From assembly GCF_000512695.2 (NCBI RefSeq), contig NZ_AZRW02000043.1, forward strand, positions 1 to 55,717: a DNA stretch of 55,717 bases. The letters are read 5' to 3'. The notes below the pieces were generated by a model. The model saw only the letters and a list, made by a program, of their open reading frames with translations. It was not told the DNA's origin and did not search any database. Positions 8,899-17,542 of the stretch are shown one piece after another; positions within the stretch are counted from its first letter, which is position 1, and every line of letters begins with the position of its first letter. This DNA is from Pseudomonas sp. QTF5 (GTDB lineage Bacteria > Pseudomonadota > Gammaproteobacteria > Pseudomonadales > Pseudomonadaceae). The translations under genes and the position numbers were made by a program.

Positions 8899-8980
8899 GA
8901 GGGCTCCCTGACAACAACGTTGGCCAAGACTAGCATCCGCTCTGGATCGCGGCGATAGGGGAACGCGAACACAAATCCCC

Positions 8981-9070
8981 TGTGGGAGCGAGCCTGCTCG
9001 CGATGACAGATTGTCAGCCGACATCCATGTTGAATGTCAGACCGCTATCGCGAGCAGGCTAGCTCCCACA
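8981..9070. repeat. REP pair (variant GAGCCTGCTCGCGA arms)
   Basis: TGTGGGAGCGAGCCTGCTCG and its inverted partner TCGCGAGCAGGCTAGCTCCCACA flank a TGACAGA...TGTTGAATGTCAG loop. The arms differ from the common REP (GAGCCTG for GGGCTTG). Confidence 0.8.
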
Positions 9071-9113
9071 TTGAACGGTACGCAGCCGCAGACTGCGATC
9101 TTTTCAACCCTCG

Positions 9114-10841
9114 CTAAGCCAACAGCTGACTCAACACCGCGCGTAATTTTCCAGGCTTCACCGGTTTGTTCAGCAATGGTGCGTCGAGGCGCTGTAATGA
9201 GCGCCGACACTGGTCGGTGCGGTCGGCGGTGATGATCACCGCCGCAATTGCCTGGCCAAAATGCTCGCGCAAATGCCGGACCACCTCACAACCCACCACC
9301 CCGTGATCCAGGTGATAGTCCGCCAGAATCAGTTCCGGCGCATGTCCTTGCAAAGCCTCCAGCGCGGTGGCCTCATCCGTGGCGGTGACCACTTCACAGC
9401 CCCACTGCCCAAGCAGCGCGCTCATGCTTTCAAGAATGCTGACTTCGTTGTCCAGCACCAACAGACGCCGGCCCGGCAATGGGTTGCCGGTGCTCGGTTG
9501 CGGTGTGGCCTGACTGATCGGCAGTGGAATCTCATGGGAAATCGGCACCTCGATGCTGAACATCGAACCGCGCCCCGGCCGCGAATGCACCTGAATCCTG
9601 TAGTCGAGGATCTTGGCGATGCGTTCGACAATCGCCAGCCCCAGACCCACGCCCTTGCGATCGGCGGCGCGACCGACGTCCAGTTGGTTGAACTCGAGGA
9701 AGATCGAGTCAAGACGATCCGCCGGTATCCCGCGCCCGGTGTCCCAGACCTCGATACGCAGCGCATCGCCCCGGCGTCTTGCCCCCAGCAGAATGCAGCC
9801 CTCGTCGGTGTAGCGGCAGGCATTGCTGAGGAAGTTGCGCAGGATTCGGGTCATCAGGCGCAAGTCGGTATGAATGGCGTAATCGCCCATGTGCACCCGC
9901 AGATTCAACCCCGCTGCCGCCGCTACCGACTGAAACTCCGAGACCAGCGGCGCGAACAATTCGTCGAGGCGGTACAGGGCAATATCCGGCTTCACCGCAG
10001 CCTGATCAAGCCGGGAAATGTCCAGCAGATCGGTGAGCAAGTCCTCGGCCCCTTCCAGAGCCTGATGCGTGCGCTCCACCAGCACTTGCTCGACGTCGGG
10101 CAGTTTGCGTTCGCGCAAGGTCGAGATCAGCAAACGCGCGGCGTTGAGCGGTTGCAGCAGGTCGTGACTGGCGGCGGCGAGGTATTTGTCCTTGCTGCGA
10201 TTGGCCGCCTCGGCGGCATCACGAGCATCGCGCAAGGCTTCTGTGATCTGTTTGCGCTGGGTGATCTGCTGTTGCAGGTTGCGGTTGGCGTCCAGCAACT
10301 CGTTGGTGCGCGCGGTGACCCGCTGCTCCAATTCGTCATTGAGTTGTTGCAAACGCTCCTGGGCCTGTTTTCGCTCGGTGATGTCGGCGACAAAGCCCTC
10401 CACCAGGCCTTCCTGATCCGGTTTGAGCAGCAGGTTCATCAACACATCGAGGACGCTGCCGTCCTTGCGCCGCAGCTGAGTTTCATAGGCCAGCAGGCTG
10501 CGCTCGCGCTGGAGGATTTCGCCGATGCTTTCCAGCTCTTGCGCCCCACCGACGAACAGCGTGCCCGCCAGATCCGTCAGGGAAAACAGCACCTCCTGCG
10601 GATCCTGATAGCCGAGCATCCGCGCCAGCGCCGGGTTGGCGGCGCGCATGCCTGCCTGAAGGCTGGCCTGGAAGATCCCGTGCACCGCGTTTTCGAACAG
10701 CCATTTGTAGCGGTTGCGCTCGGCTTCCAGTTCATCCAGGCGCGCGGCCAGTTCCGGGTAATGACTCTTGCGCGCCGAGTGGTTGCCTAAGCCGAGTAAC
10801 CCGGCCAGCGCCCGTTGTTGCTCGTCAGAGGGCTTCGCCAT
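9114..10841 (-). CDS. ercS: PAS hybrid histidine kinase, ErcS-like
   Basis: A 575-residue sensor without obvious membrane segments. A PAS domain (about 45-160, ending VADITERKQA) is followed by a coiled coil (about 160-215). HisKA follows with phospho-acceptor His226 in LAAASHDLLQPLNAARL, then HATPase_c (about 335-445), then a receiver domain with the ADYHLD aspartate and terminal NKPVKP. The architecture and position next to ercA match ErcS of the P. aeruginosa ethanol-oxidation network. The ATG at 10841 lies 17 bp inside the ercA 3' end with GAGG upstream, suggesting coupling. The receiver may pass phosphate onward, for example to the ErbR-like regulator at 27679. It shares the HDLLQPLNAAR phospho-acceptor motif with NahK (28487-31120). 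Confidence 0.85.
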   Translation of the reverse strand: MAKPSDEQQRALAGLLGLGNHSARKSHYPELAARLDELEAERNRYKWLFENAVHGIFQASLQAGMRAANPALARMLGYQDPQEVLFSLTDLAGTLFVGGAQELESIGEILQRERSLLAYETQLRRKDGSVLDVLMNLLLKPDQEGLVEGFVADITERKQAQERLQQLNDELEQRVTARTNELLDANRNLQQQITQRKQITEALRDARDAAEAANRSKDKYLAAASHDLLQPLNAARLLISTLRERKLPDVEQVLVERTHQALEGAEDLLTDLLDISRLDQAAVKPDIALYRLDELFAPLVSEFQSVAAAAGLNLRVHMGDYAIHTDLRLMTRILRNFLSNACRYTDEGCILLGARRRGDALRIEVWDTGRGIPADRLDSIFLEFNQLDVGRAADRKGVGLGLAIVERIAKILDYRIQVHSRPGRGSMFSIEVPISHEIPLPISQATPQPSTGNPLPGRRLLVLDNEVSILESMSALLGQWGCEVVTATDEATALEALQGHAPELILADYHLDHGVVGCEVVRHLREHFGQAIAAVIITADRTDQCRRSLQRLDAPLLNKPVKPGKLRAVLSQLLA

Positions 10842-11988
10842 AGACGACCTCGACGTCGCGCTGACTGGATTCGCGCGGATTGGTAAGGATGCACGGGTCA
10901 TCCATGGCGTGTTGCGACAGGAACGGAATGTCCGCTGTACTCACCCCGTGCAGACCGAGGGTTTCGTGAAAGCCGATGGCGTGTTTGAGGGCGATCAGGT
11001 GTTCGACGAGACGCCCGCAAATCTGCCGGTGATTGAGGCCACGGCAATCGATGCCGAACGTCTCGGCGATCACCTTGAAACGCTCCGGCGCCGAGCTGTA
11101 ATTGAACGCCACCACGTGTTCCACCAGCACCGCATTGCACAGGCCATGGGGCAGATCGAGAAAGCCGCCGAGGCTATGGGACATGGCGTGCACCGCGCCA
11201 AGGATCGCGTTGGAGAACGCCAGCCCGGCCTGCATGCTGCCGAGCATGATTTTTTCCCGCAGGGCGATGTCGCTGGGGTTGGCGATCATCTGCACCAGAT
11301 TGCCGTTGATCAGCCGCATCGCTTCCAGCGCATGGGGATCGGTGAGCGGCCCGTGACCGGTGGAGACGAAGGCTTCGATGGCGTGGACCAACGCGTCGAT
11401 GCCGGTACAGGCCGACAGAAACGGGTCCATGCTCAGGGTGGTTTCCGGATCGATCAGCGACACGTCCGGCACCGCGGCCTTGCTGACGATGGAGAACTTC
11501 ATGCGCTCTTGCTGATTGGAGATGATGACGAATTGCGACACGTCGGCCGAAGTGCCGGCGGTGGTCGGGATCAGGATCAGCGGTGGGCTGGCGATGCGCA
11601 GGGTGTCCACGCCCTCGAATTCGAGGATGTTGCGCCCGTGGGCGACGACAATACCGATGCCTTTGCCGCAATCCATCGGGCTGCCGCCGCCGATCGCCAC
11701 GATCACATCGCAGTGATTCTCCCGGTACAGCTCGGCGCCGAGCATGACTTCTTCGATCCGCGGGTTGGGCGAAACGTCGCTATATAAAAAGTAATCGATG
11801 CCCTGGGCTTGCAGGCTGGCCTCGACGTCGGCGACCCAACCGGCGGCAATCACCCCGGGGTCGCTGACCACCAGCACCTTGCGGGCGCCAAAGGTCTTGG
11901 CGTAATTGCCGACGTTATGCCGACAGCCGGCACCGAAGATGATTTCAGGCGAAACGAATTTACGCAGTTGGCTGAGATTCTGGCTCAT
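10825..11988 (-). CDS. ercA: Iron-containing alcohol dehydrogenase, ErcA-like
   Basis: A 387-residue group III Fe-dependent alcohol dehydrogenase. The GGGSPMDCGKG nucleotide-binding segment and metal-ligand regions GIDALVHAIEAF and AVHAMSHSLGGFLDLPHG are intact. In P. aeruginosa the homologue affects regulation of ethanol oxidation rather than carrying the main flux, and the overlap with the sensor kinase gene supports a signalling role (inference). The ribosome site is weak. The start at 11988 gives the family length and N-terminus. Confidence 0.9.
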   Translation of the reverse strand: MSQNLSQLRKFVSPEIIFGAGCRHNVGNYAKTFGARKVLVVSDPGVIAAGWVADVEASLQAQGIDYFLYSDVSPNPRIEEVMLGAELYRENHCDVIVAIGGGSPMDCGKGIGIVVAHGRNILEFEGVDTLRIASPPLILIPTTAGTSADVSQFVIISNQQERMKFSIVSKAAVPDVSLIDPETTLSMDPFLSACTGIDALVHAIEAFVSTGHGPLTDPHALEAMRLINGNLVQMIANPSDIALREKIMLGSMQAGLAFSNAILGAVHAMSHSLGGFLDLPHGLCNAVLVEHVVAFNYSSAPERFKVIAETFGIDCRGLNHRQICGRLVEHLIALKHAIGFHETLGLHGVSTADIPFLSQHAMDDPCILTNPRESSQRDVEVVYGEAL

Positions 11989-12119
11989 TGGAAAGCCTGT
12001 TTTTTATTGTTTTGAAGGTAAAGAACACACTAAAGCATCCGGCTGCGAATGCAATCAGACCAATGGATAGCGAGCCCGCCCGGGGGTGCACTCCAATTTT
12101 GTATCCACTGGAGATCCAC

Positions 12120-12223
12120 TGTGGGAGCGGCGGTGCGACGATTCGACTTGCTCGCGAAAGCGGTGTGTCAGTCAATAGATGTGTTGAATGTAATGCCGCT
12201 TTCGCGAGCAAGCCCGCTCCCAC
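12120..12223. repeat. REP pair with one variant arm
   Basis: The variant arm at 12121-12160 (GGGAGCGG then CGGTGCGACGATTCGA then CTTGCTCGCGAA) is paired with an ordinary REP at about 12199-12223. They are separated by the usual TGTGTCAGTCAA...TGTTGAATG loop. Confidence 0.88.
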
Positions 12224-12253
12224 AGGGATCTGCGTCGGATGCACCTTTTCGAT

Positions 12254-13387
12254 TCATCCACGATAAATCAGCCGCGAAGCCTTTTCATTGCGTAAGGTCA
12301 GGTGCTCCATGCCCTGCCCCGGCGCGTCGGCTTCGTCCCGGGCCTTGAGAATAACGTCGTGGTGCGGCGACTTGCTGCACACCGGATCAGCGTTACTCGC
12401 ATCACCGGTGAGCATAAACGCCTGGCAGCGGCAGCCGCCGAGATCCTTGTGCTTTTCATCGCAGGAACGGCACGGCTCTTTCATCCAGTCATCGCCACGA
12501 AAACGGTTGAAACCTAAGGAGTCGTTCCAGATGTGTTCGATGCTGTGCTCACGCACGTTGGGAAACTGCATCGGCAACTGGCGGGCGCTGTGGCAAGGCA
12601 ACGCCGTGCCGTCCGGGGTGATGTCGAGAAACAGGTTGGCCCAGCCATTCATGCAGGTCTTGGGGCGTTCTTCGTAGTAATCCGGGGTGACGAAGATCAG
12701 CTTGCATGGGTGACCCTCGGCCTCCAGACGCTGGCGGTATTCATTGGTGATGCGTTCGGCGCGCTGCAATTGCTCGCGGGTCGGCAACAGGCCGACGCGG
12801 TTGAGTTCGGCCCAACCGTAGAACTGGCACGTCGCCAACTCGACGAAGTCCGCCTCCAGCTCCAGGCACAGTTCGATGATCTGCGCGATCTGGTCGATGT
12901 TGTGCCGATGGGTGACGAAGTTCAGCACCATCGGGTAGCCCTGGGCTTTCACCGCACGGGCCATGGCCAGCTTCTGGGCGAAGGCCTTGCGCGAGCCGGC
13001 GAGCAGATTGTTCACCTCTTCGTCGGCGGCCTGAAAACTGATCTGGATATGGTCCAGCCCGGCGACTTTGAAATCGCGGACCTTCTGTTCGGTCAGGCCG
13101 ATACCCGAGGTGATCAGGTTGGTGTAGTAACCCATGTCCCGCGCGGCCTTGATCAGCTCGGCCAGGTCTTGGCGCACCAACGGCTCGCCCCCGGAAAAAC
13201 CCAGTTGCGCAGCGCCCATCTCCCGCGCCTCGCGGAACACCCGAATCCATTCTTCTGTGCTCAACTCCTCACCCTGCTGAGCGAAGTCCAGCGGGTTGGA
13301 GCAATACGGGCATTGCAACGGGCAGCGATAGGTCAACTCCGCGAGCAACCACAGCGGTGGGCCGGGTTGCTGTTCGATCCGGCTCAC
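12254..13387 (-). CDS. pqqE: PQQ biosynthesis radical SAM enzyme PqqE
   Basis: A 377-residue radical SAM/SPASM enzyme that joins the glutamate and tyrosine side chains of PqqA, the first committed PQQ step. The CxxxCxxC SAM cluster is at Cys22, Cys26 and Cys29 (RCPLQCPYC). Auxiliary-cluster cysteines follow (TCMNGW, PCHSAR, CRSCDEKHKDLGGCRCQAF, PVCSKS). The start is the GTG at 13387, whose GTGA overlaps the pqqC stop. In most Pseudomonas a roughly 91-residue pqqD lies between pqqC and pqqE, but here no space for it exists. PqqE normally needs the PqqD chaperone, so that protein must come from elsewhere. Confidence 0.95.
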   Translation of the reverse strand: MSRIEQQPGPPLWLLAELTYRCPLQCPYCSNPLDFAQQGEELSTEEWIRVFREAREMGAAQLGFSGGEPLVRQDLAELIKAARDMGYYTNLITSGIGLTEQKVRDFKVAGLDHIQISFQAADEEVNNLLAGSRKAFAQKLAMARAVKAQGYPMVLNFVTHRHNIDQIAQIIELCLELEADFVELATCQFYGWAELNRVGLLPTREQLQRAERITNEYRQRLEAEGHPCKLIFVTPDYYEERPKTCMNGWANLFLDITPDGTALPCHSARQLPMQFPNVREHSIEHIWNDSLGFNRFRGDDWMKEPCRSCDEKHKDLGGCRCQAFMLTGDASNADPVCSKSPHHDVILKARDEADAPGQGMEHLTLRNEKASRLIYRG

Positions 13388-14136
13388 AGGGTGATCCCCC
13401 GGTGCCAGACCCGCTCCGTGGTGACGGTGTGGTACGGCGGGCGATCCAGCTCATAGGCCATGCTCATCGCGTCGAGCATGCTCCACAGCACATCGAGCTT
13501 GAACTGCAGAATCTCCAGCATGCGTTGCTGGCCTTCGACCGTGACGTAGTGCGACAGGGTGATGCGCAAACCATGCTCGACGTCGCGCCGGGCCTGGCTC
13601 AGACGGGTACGGAAATAGTCGTAACCGGCCGGGTCGATCCACGGGTAATGGGTGGGCCACGCATCGAGCCGGGACTGGTGGATTTGCGGCGCGAACAGTT
13701 CGGTCAGCGAGCTGCTGGCCGCTTCTTGCCAGCAGGCGCGACGGGCGAAATTGACGTAGGCGTCCACAGCGAAACGCACACCCGGCAGCACCCGTTCTTG
13801 CGAAAGGATTTGTTCGCGGTCCAGCCCCACTGCTTCGCCCAATCGTAGCCACGCTTCGATACCGCCTTCACTGCCGGGGACGCCGTCGTGGTCGAGGATT
13901 CGTTGCAGCCACTCCCGGCGCACGTCGCGGTCCGGGCAGTTGGCGAGGATGGCGGCATCCTTGAGCGGGATATTCACCTGGTAATAGAAGCGATTGGCGA
14001 CCCAGCCCTGAATCTGCTCGCGGGTGGCGCGCCCGGCGTACATGGCTTGGTGGAATGGGTGGTGGATATGGTAATAGGCACCCTTGGCGCGCAGGGCTGC
14101 TTCGAATTCGGCGGGGGTCATGGGAGTGTCAGTCAT
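13384..14136 (-). CDS. pqqC: PQQ synthase PqqC
   Basis: A 250-residue cofactorless oxidase that performs the final ring closure and oxidation to PQQ. Characteristic segments AYYHIHHPFHQAMYAG, NRFYYQVNIPLKDAAI, DHDGVPGSEGGIEAW and HGLRITLSHY are intact, and the length is normal. It is not fused to PqqD. It overlaps pqqE by 4 bp. A REP pair separates it from pqqB, so transcription from pqqA passes through that structure. Confidence 0.96.
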   Translation of the reverse strand: MTDTPMTPAEFEAALRAKGAYYHIHHPFHQAMYAGRATREQIQGWVANRFYYQVNIPLKDAAILANCPDRDVRREWLQRILDHDGVPGSEGGIEAWLRLGEAVGLDREQILSQERVLPGVRFAVDAYVNFARRACWQEAASSSLTELFAPQIHQSRLDAWPTHYPWIDPAGYDYFRTRLSQARRDVEHGLRITLSHYVTVEGQQRMLEILQFKLDVLWSMLDAMSMAYELDRPPYHTVTTERVWHRGITL

Positions 14137-14172
14137 TGCGGTTCTCCGGATTTCGCGGTGTTTGGTCTGGCC

Positions 14173-14283
14173 CCTTCGCGAGCAAGCCCGCTCCCACAGT
14201 TGATCGGTGTGAACATAGATTTTGTGTACACCAACAATCCAATGTGGGAGCGGCGGTGCGGCGATCCGACTTGCTCGCGAAGA
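14173..14283. repeat. REP pair with one variant arm
   Basis: An ordinary REP (14173-14198) is paired with a variant inverted copy (14244-14283) whose insert differs at two positions from the other copies (GGCGATCCGA). It lies between pqqB and pqqC. Confidence 0.85.
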
Positions 14284-14292
14284 GGCCATCCG

Positions 14293-15207
14293 CTACAGCT
14301 CAATACTCATACCGTCATAAGCCACTTCAATCCCGCGCCGTTCCAGCAAGGCGCGCTCCGCCGAGTCTTCATCGAGGATCGGGTTGGTGTTGTTGATGTG
14401 GATCAGCACCTTGCGCTGGCGATTGAAGCCCTCCAGCACGTCGAGCATGCCGCCGGGGCCGCTTTGTGGCAGGTGGCCCATTTCGCGGCCCAGGCTCTGG
14501 CCGACTTCGCACACGCGCATTTCATCGTCGCGCCACAGCGTTCCGTCCAGCAGCAGGCAGTCGGCGCGCTGCATCCAGCTCAATACCTCGGCATCGACCT
14601 GCCCCAGCCCCGGTGCGTAGAAAACCGATGCACCATTGCGCAGGTCTTCGATGAACAGGCCGATGGTGTCGCCCGGTTGCGGGTTGCCACGGTTGGGGGA
14701 ATACGGCGGTGCATTGCTGACCAGTGGAACCGCGCGAAATTGCAGGTGTGGGCAGGCAGCGATGCGGAATGGCTCGCGATCCAGTTCGATGGGTTGCCAC
14801 TGCAAGCCACCGTTCCAGTGCTTGAGCATGGTGAACAAGGGAAAGCCGCTGCTCAGGTCTTGATGAACCCGCTCGGTGCACCAGACCGAATGCGGGCAGC
14901 CTTCGCGCAGGCTCAACAGCCCGGTGCAATGGTCGATCTGACTGTCCAGCAGAACGACACCGGCAATCGCCGTGTCACGCAAGCGTCGGGCTGGCTGCAT
15001 CGCAGGAAAGCTTTCGAGTTGCGCGCGAATGTCCGGTGAAGCATTGCAGAGCACCCACTCCACACCGTCGTCGCTCAGGGCAATGGACGACTGCGTGCGG
15101 CGTTGTGCGCGCAGATTGCCGTTGCGCATAGCGGCGCATTGACGGCAGTTGCAGTTCCATTGCGGAAAACCGCCGCCAGCGGCGGAACCGAGAACGCGGA
15201 TGTGCAT
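14293..15207 (-). CDS. pqqB: PQQ biosynthesis protein PqqB
   Basis: A 304-residue metallo-beta-lactamase-fold protein, reported to hydroxylate the crosslinked tyrosine during PQQ maturation. It begins MHIRVLGSAAGGGFPQWNC with the CxxC pair NCNCRQC near residues 19-23, and QIDHCTG gives part of the metal site. The start at 15207 fits the family, and the longer frame to 15261 adds no family sequence. It lies 54 bp downstream of pqqA in the same direction. Confidence 0.95.
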   Translation of the reverse strand: MHIRVLGSAAGGGFPQWNCNCRQCAAMRNGNLRAQRRTQSSIALSDDGVEWVLCNASPDIRAQLESFPAMQPARRLRDTAIAGVVLLDSQIDHCTGLLSLREGCPHSVWCTERVHQDLSSGFPLFTMLKHWNGGLQWQPIELDREPFRIAACPHLQFRAVPLVSNAPPYSPNRGNPQPGDTIGLFIEDLRNGASVFYAPGLGQVDAEVLSWMQRADCLLLDGTLWRDDEMRVCEVGQSLGREMGHLPQSGPGGMLDVLEGFNRQRKVLIHINNTNPILDEDSAERALLERRGIEVAYDGMSIEL

Positions 15208-15261
15208 GGGATGGCTCCAGAAGGCAGGCCCGGCCAACGCGACGGCTGACCGGGCAATCAA

Positions 15262-15333
15262 TCAACGGTTGGCGAAATACATCGTCACTTCGAAGCCAAT
15301 GCGCAGATCGGTAAACGCGGGTTTATTCCACAT
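15262..15333 (-). CDS. pqqA: PQQ precursor peptide PqqA
   Basis: A 23-residue peptide beginning MWNKPAFTDLRIGFEV and ending TMYFANR. The substrate residues are Glu15 and Tyr19 in the conserved E-x3-Y spacing, from which PQQ is built. It is first in the pqqABCE order. AGGATTGACCC precedes the ATG. It is too short for ordinary gene finders but matches the known Pseudomonas precursor. Confidence 0.97.
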   Translation of the reverse strand: MWNKPAFTDLRIGFEVTMYFANR

Positions 15334-15477
15334 GGGTCAATCCTCTTCTTGTGCCGGACGATTCCGGTAAAGCCATTAATGCACGGGGGATGAGATGACC
15401 GAATGCTACTTTCGAAGGAGGTTGTGGGGTGCGTTGGTAGGGGGTGTGGCGCGGTCTTCAAGTACACGGAGAACCCA

Positions 15478-15580
15478 TGTGGGAGCGGCGGTGCGACGAT
15501 TCGACTTGCTCGCGAAAGCGGATTGTCAGTCAACATATTTGTTGAATATCAAGCCGTCTTCGCGAGCAAGCCCGCTCCCA
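15478..15580. repeat. REP pair, one variant arm
   Basis: Variant arm at 15479-15517 and ordinary inverted arm ending near 15580, with the CAGTCAACATATTTGTTGAA loop between. Confidence 0.88.
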
Positions 15581-15628
15581 CCTTTGAACTGCGTTACCCG
15601 GCAATTACTGACAGACACAAATCCACTG

Positions 15629-15747
15629 TGGGAGCGGCGGTGCGACGATTCGACTTGCTCGCGAAAGCGGACTGTCAGTCAACATATTTGTTGAATATCA
15701 AGCCGCCTTCGCGAGCAAGTCGAATCGTCGCACCGCCGCTCCCACAT
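15629..15747. repeat. REP pair, both arms variant
   Basis: Both arms (15629-15667 and 15708-15746) carry the CGGTGCGACGATTCGA insert and face each other, so the transcript could form a hairpin with about 39-bp arms. The loop repeats that of the neighbouring pair, suggesting local duplication. Confidence 0.88.
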
Positions 15748-15771
15748 TTTGGGTTGTGGTGTTCTGGCGGG

Positions 15772-17292
15772 TTAGAAGAACCCCAGCGGGTTGATGTCGT
15801 AGCTCACCAGCAGGTTTTTGGTCTGTTGGTAATGGTCGAGCATCATCTTGTGGTTCTCACGGCCGACACCGGACTTCTTGTAGCCACCGAACGCGGCGTG
15901 GGCCGGGTACAGGTGGTAGCAGTTGGTCCAGACGCGCCCGGCCTTGATCGCCCGGCCCATGCGGTAGGCGCGGTTGATGTCGCGGGTCCACAGGCCGGCG
16001 CCGAGGCCGAACTCGCTGTCGTTGGCAATCGCCAGGGCTTCGGCTTCGTCCTTGAAGGTGGTGATACCCACCACCGGGCCGAAGATTTCTTCCTGGAACA
16101 CACGCATTTTGTTGTGGCCCTTGAGCAGGGTCGGCTGGATGTAATAGCCGCTCGACAAGTCGCCTTCAAGACGCTCGGCCGCGCCACCGGCGAGCAGTTC
16201 CGCGCCCTCCTCCTGAGCGATTTTCAGGTACGAGAGAATCTTGTCGTATTGCTGCTCGGACGCCTGGGCGCCGACCATGGTTTCGGTGTCCAGCGGGTTG
16301 CCGCGCTTGATCTTGACGATCTTCTTCATCACCTCGGCCATGAACGGCTCGTAGATTGATTCCTGCACCAGCGCCCGGGACGGACAGGTGCAGACTTCGC
16401 CCTGGTTGAAGAAAGCCAGCACCAAGCCTTCGGCGGCTTTCTCGATGAACTGCGGCTCGGCGTTCATGATGTCTTCGAAGAAAATGTTCGGCGATTTGCC
16501 GCCCAGTTCAACGGTGCTCGGAATGATGTTCTCGGCGGCGCAATGCATGATGTGCGCGCCCACCGGGGTGGAACCGGTGAAGGCGATCTTGGCGATGCGC
16601 TTGCTGGTGGCCAACGCCTCACCGGCTTCGCGACCGAAACCCTGGACGATGTTCAGCACACCGGCCGGCAGCAAGTCGGCGATCAGCTCGGCGAACACCA
16701 TGATCGACAGCGGCGTTTGTTCGGCGGGTTTGAGCACGATGCAGTTGCCGGCAGCCAGGGCCGGGGCGAGTTTCCAGGCGGCCATCAGCAGCGGGAAGTT
16801 CCACGGGATGATCTGCCCGACCACGCCCAGCGGTTCGTGGAAATGATAGGCGGTGGTCAGTTCGTTGATCTCGGCGGCGCTACCTTCCTGAGCGCGGATG
16901 CAACCGGCGAAATAACGGAAATGGTCGGCAGCCAAAGGCACGTCGGCGTTGAGGGTTTCGCGCACGGCCTTGCCGTTGTCCCAGGTTTCGGTGACGGCGA
17001 GGATTTCCAGGTTCTGTTCGATGCGGTCGGCGATTTTCAGCAGCACCAGCGAGCGATCCTGCGCCGAGGTTTTGCCCCAGGCATCGGCGGCGGCATGGGC
17101 GGCGTCGAGGGCTTTTTCGATGTCGGCAGCGCTGGAGCGCGGGAACTCGGCGATGACTTCACCGGTGACCGGTGAGGTGTTGGTGAAGTACTCGCCGTTG
17201 ATTGGGGCAACGAATTCGCCGCCGATGAAATTGCCGTAGCGCGGTTTGAAGGAAACGACGGCGCCGGGTGTTCCGGGTTGTGCGTAGATCAT
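15772..17292 (-). CDS. exaC: NAD+-dependent aldehyde dehydrogenase ExaC/PedI
   Basis: A 506-residue cytosolic ALDH that oxidises the aldehyde made by the quinoprotein alcohol dehydrogenase (acetaldehyde in the ethanol pathway). Visible motifs are the PWNFPLLMAAWKLAPALAAG nucleotide region, the VELGGKSPN glutamate, catalytic cysteine in NQGEVCTCPSR and the terminal YKKSGVGRENHK segment typical of ExaC. AGAGG precedes the ATG. Its promoter carries a partial dyad at 17394-17411 with TACTAT 44 bp downstream. Confidence 0.94.
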   Translation of the reverse strand: MIYAQPGTPGAVVSFKPRYGNFIGGEFVAPINGEYFTNTSPVTGEVIAEFPRSSAADIEKALDAAHAAADAWGKTSAQDRSLVLLKIADRIEQNLEILAVTETWDNGKAVRETLNADVPLAADHFRYFAGCIRAQEGSAAEINELTTAYHFHEPLGVVGQIIPWNFPLLMAAWKLAPALAAGNCIVLKPAEQTPLSIMVFAELIADLLPAGVLNIVQGFGREAGEALATSKRIAKIAFTGSTPVGAHIMHCAAENIIPSTVELGGKSPNIFFEDIMNAEPQFIEKAAEGLVLAFFNQGEVCTCPSRALVQESIYEPFMAEVMKKIVKIKRGNPLDTETMVGAQASEQQYDKILSYLKIAQEEGAELLAGGAAERLEGDLSSGYYIQPTLLKGHNKMRVFQEEIFGPVVGITTFKDEAEALAIANDSEFGLGAGLWTRDINRAYRMGRAIKAGRVWTNCYHLYPAHAAFGGYKKSGVGRENHKMMLDHYQQTKNLLVSYDINPLGFF

Positions 17293-17343
17293 GGTGGGCC
17301 TCTGTCTGGGTCGATGCCTGTCAGGCCAACAGGCGATGAACCG

Positions 17344-17411
17344 ATAGTAGAGAGCCCCGCCTGCCAGACGAATGCGCCGTTGGCAGGGGGATTCTCGTTA
17401 TTTGGTAGTAG
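17344..17411 (-). promoter_or_regulatory. exaC promoter: candidate activator dyad plus -10
   Basis: On the minus strand CTACTACCAAATAACGAG (17394-17411) matches one half of the island's dyad well and the other half poorly. A TACTAT hexamer (17344-17349) follows after 44 bp, the same gap as at the pedH, pedF and 23101 promoters. Confidence 0.5.
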
Positions 17412-17427
17412 ATTTGCGCAAATCAAA

Positions 17428-17518
17428 TGTGGCAGCGGGCTTGCTCGCGAAGGCGGTGTATCAGGCAATACATGTGCTGAATGTAAGGCCCTCTTCGCGA
17501 GCAAGCCCGCTCCCACAG
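17428..17518. repeat. REP pair (BIME)
   Basis: Two ordinary REP cores in opposite orientation with the usual GTATCAGGCAATACATGTGC loop. They separate the exaC promoter from the end of pedH. Confidence 0.9.
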
Positions 17519-17542
17519 GGTTATGCGGTGGAGTCAGGTTGA

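Larger units (their letters stand above)
15334..15771. promoter_or_regulatory. pqqA upstream region with two REP pairs
   Basis: This 438-bp gap lies between pqqA and the exaC 3' end. The part nearest pqqA holds ATTAAT (15375-15380, minus strand) as a possible -10. About 45 bp further up is a TTGGTAGGG half-site (15434-15442), a weak relative of the 18-bp dyad found at the other promoters of the island. The rest is REP DNA. No further gene is visible. Confidence 0.4.

Noticed and set aside
9090..9113. Short hairpin-like sequence GCAGCCGCAGACTGCGATC after the ErcS gene as a terminator
   Set aside because: The arms pair imperfectly and the following T-run is on the wrong side for the minus-strand gene. 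It looks like a common Pseudomonas repeat tail.
15401..15420. CGAATGCTACTT upstream of pqqA, identical to a 12-mer upstream of nosP
   Set aside because: The shared 12-mer is intriguing, but its distance to any -10 differs between the two promoters and one coincidence of this length near GC-balanced promoters is weak.
15478..15747. Tandem repeat units resembling a small CRISPR-like array
   Set aside because: The units are two opposed REP pairs with similar loops. There are no constant direct repeats with unique spacers and no cas genes.
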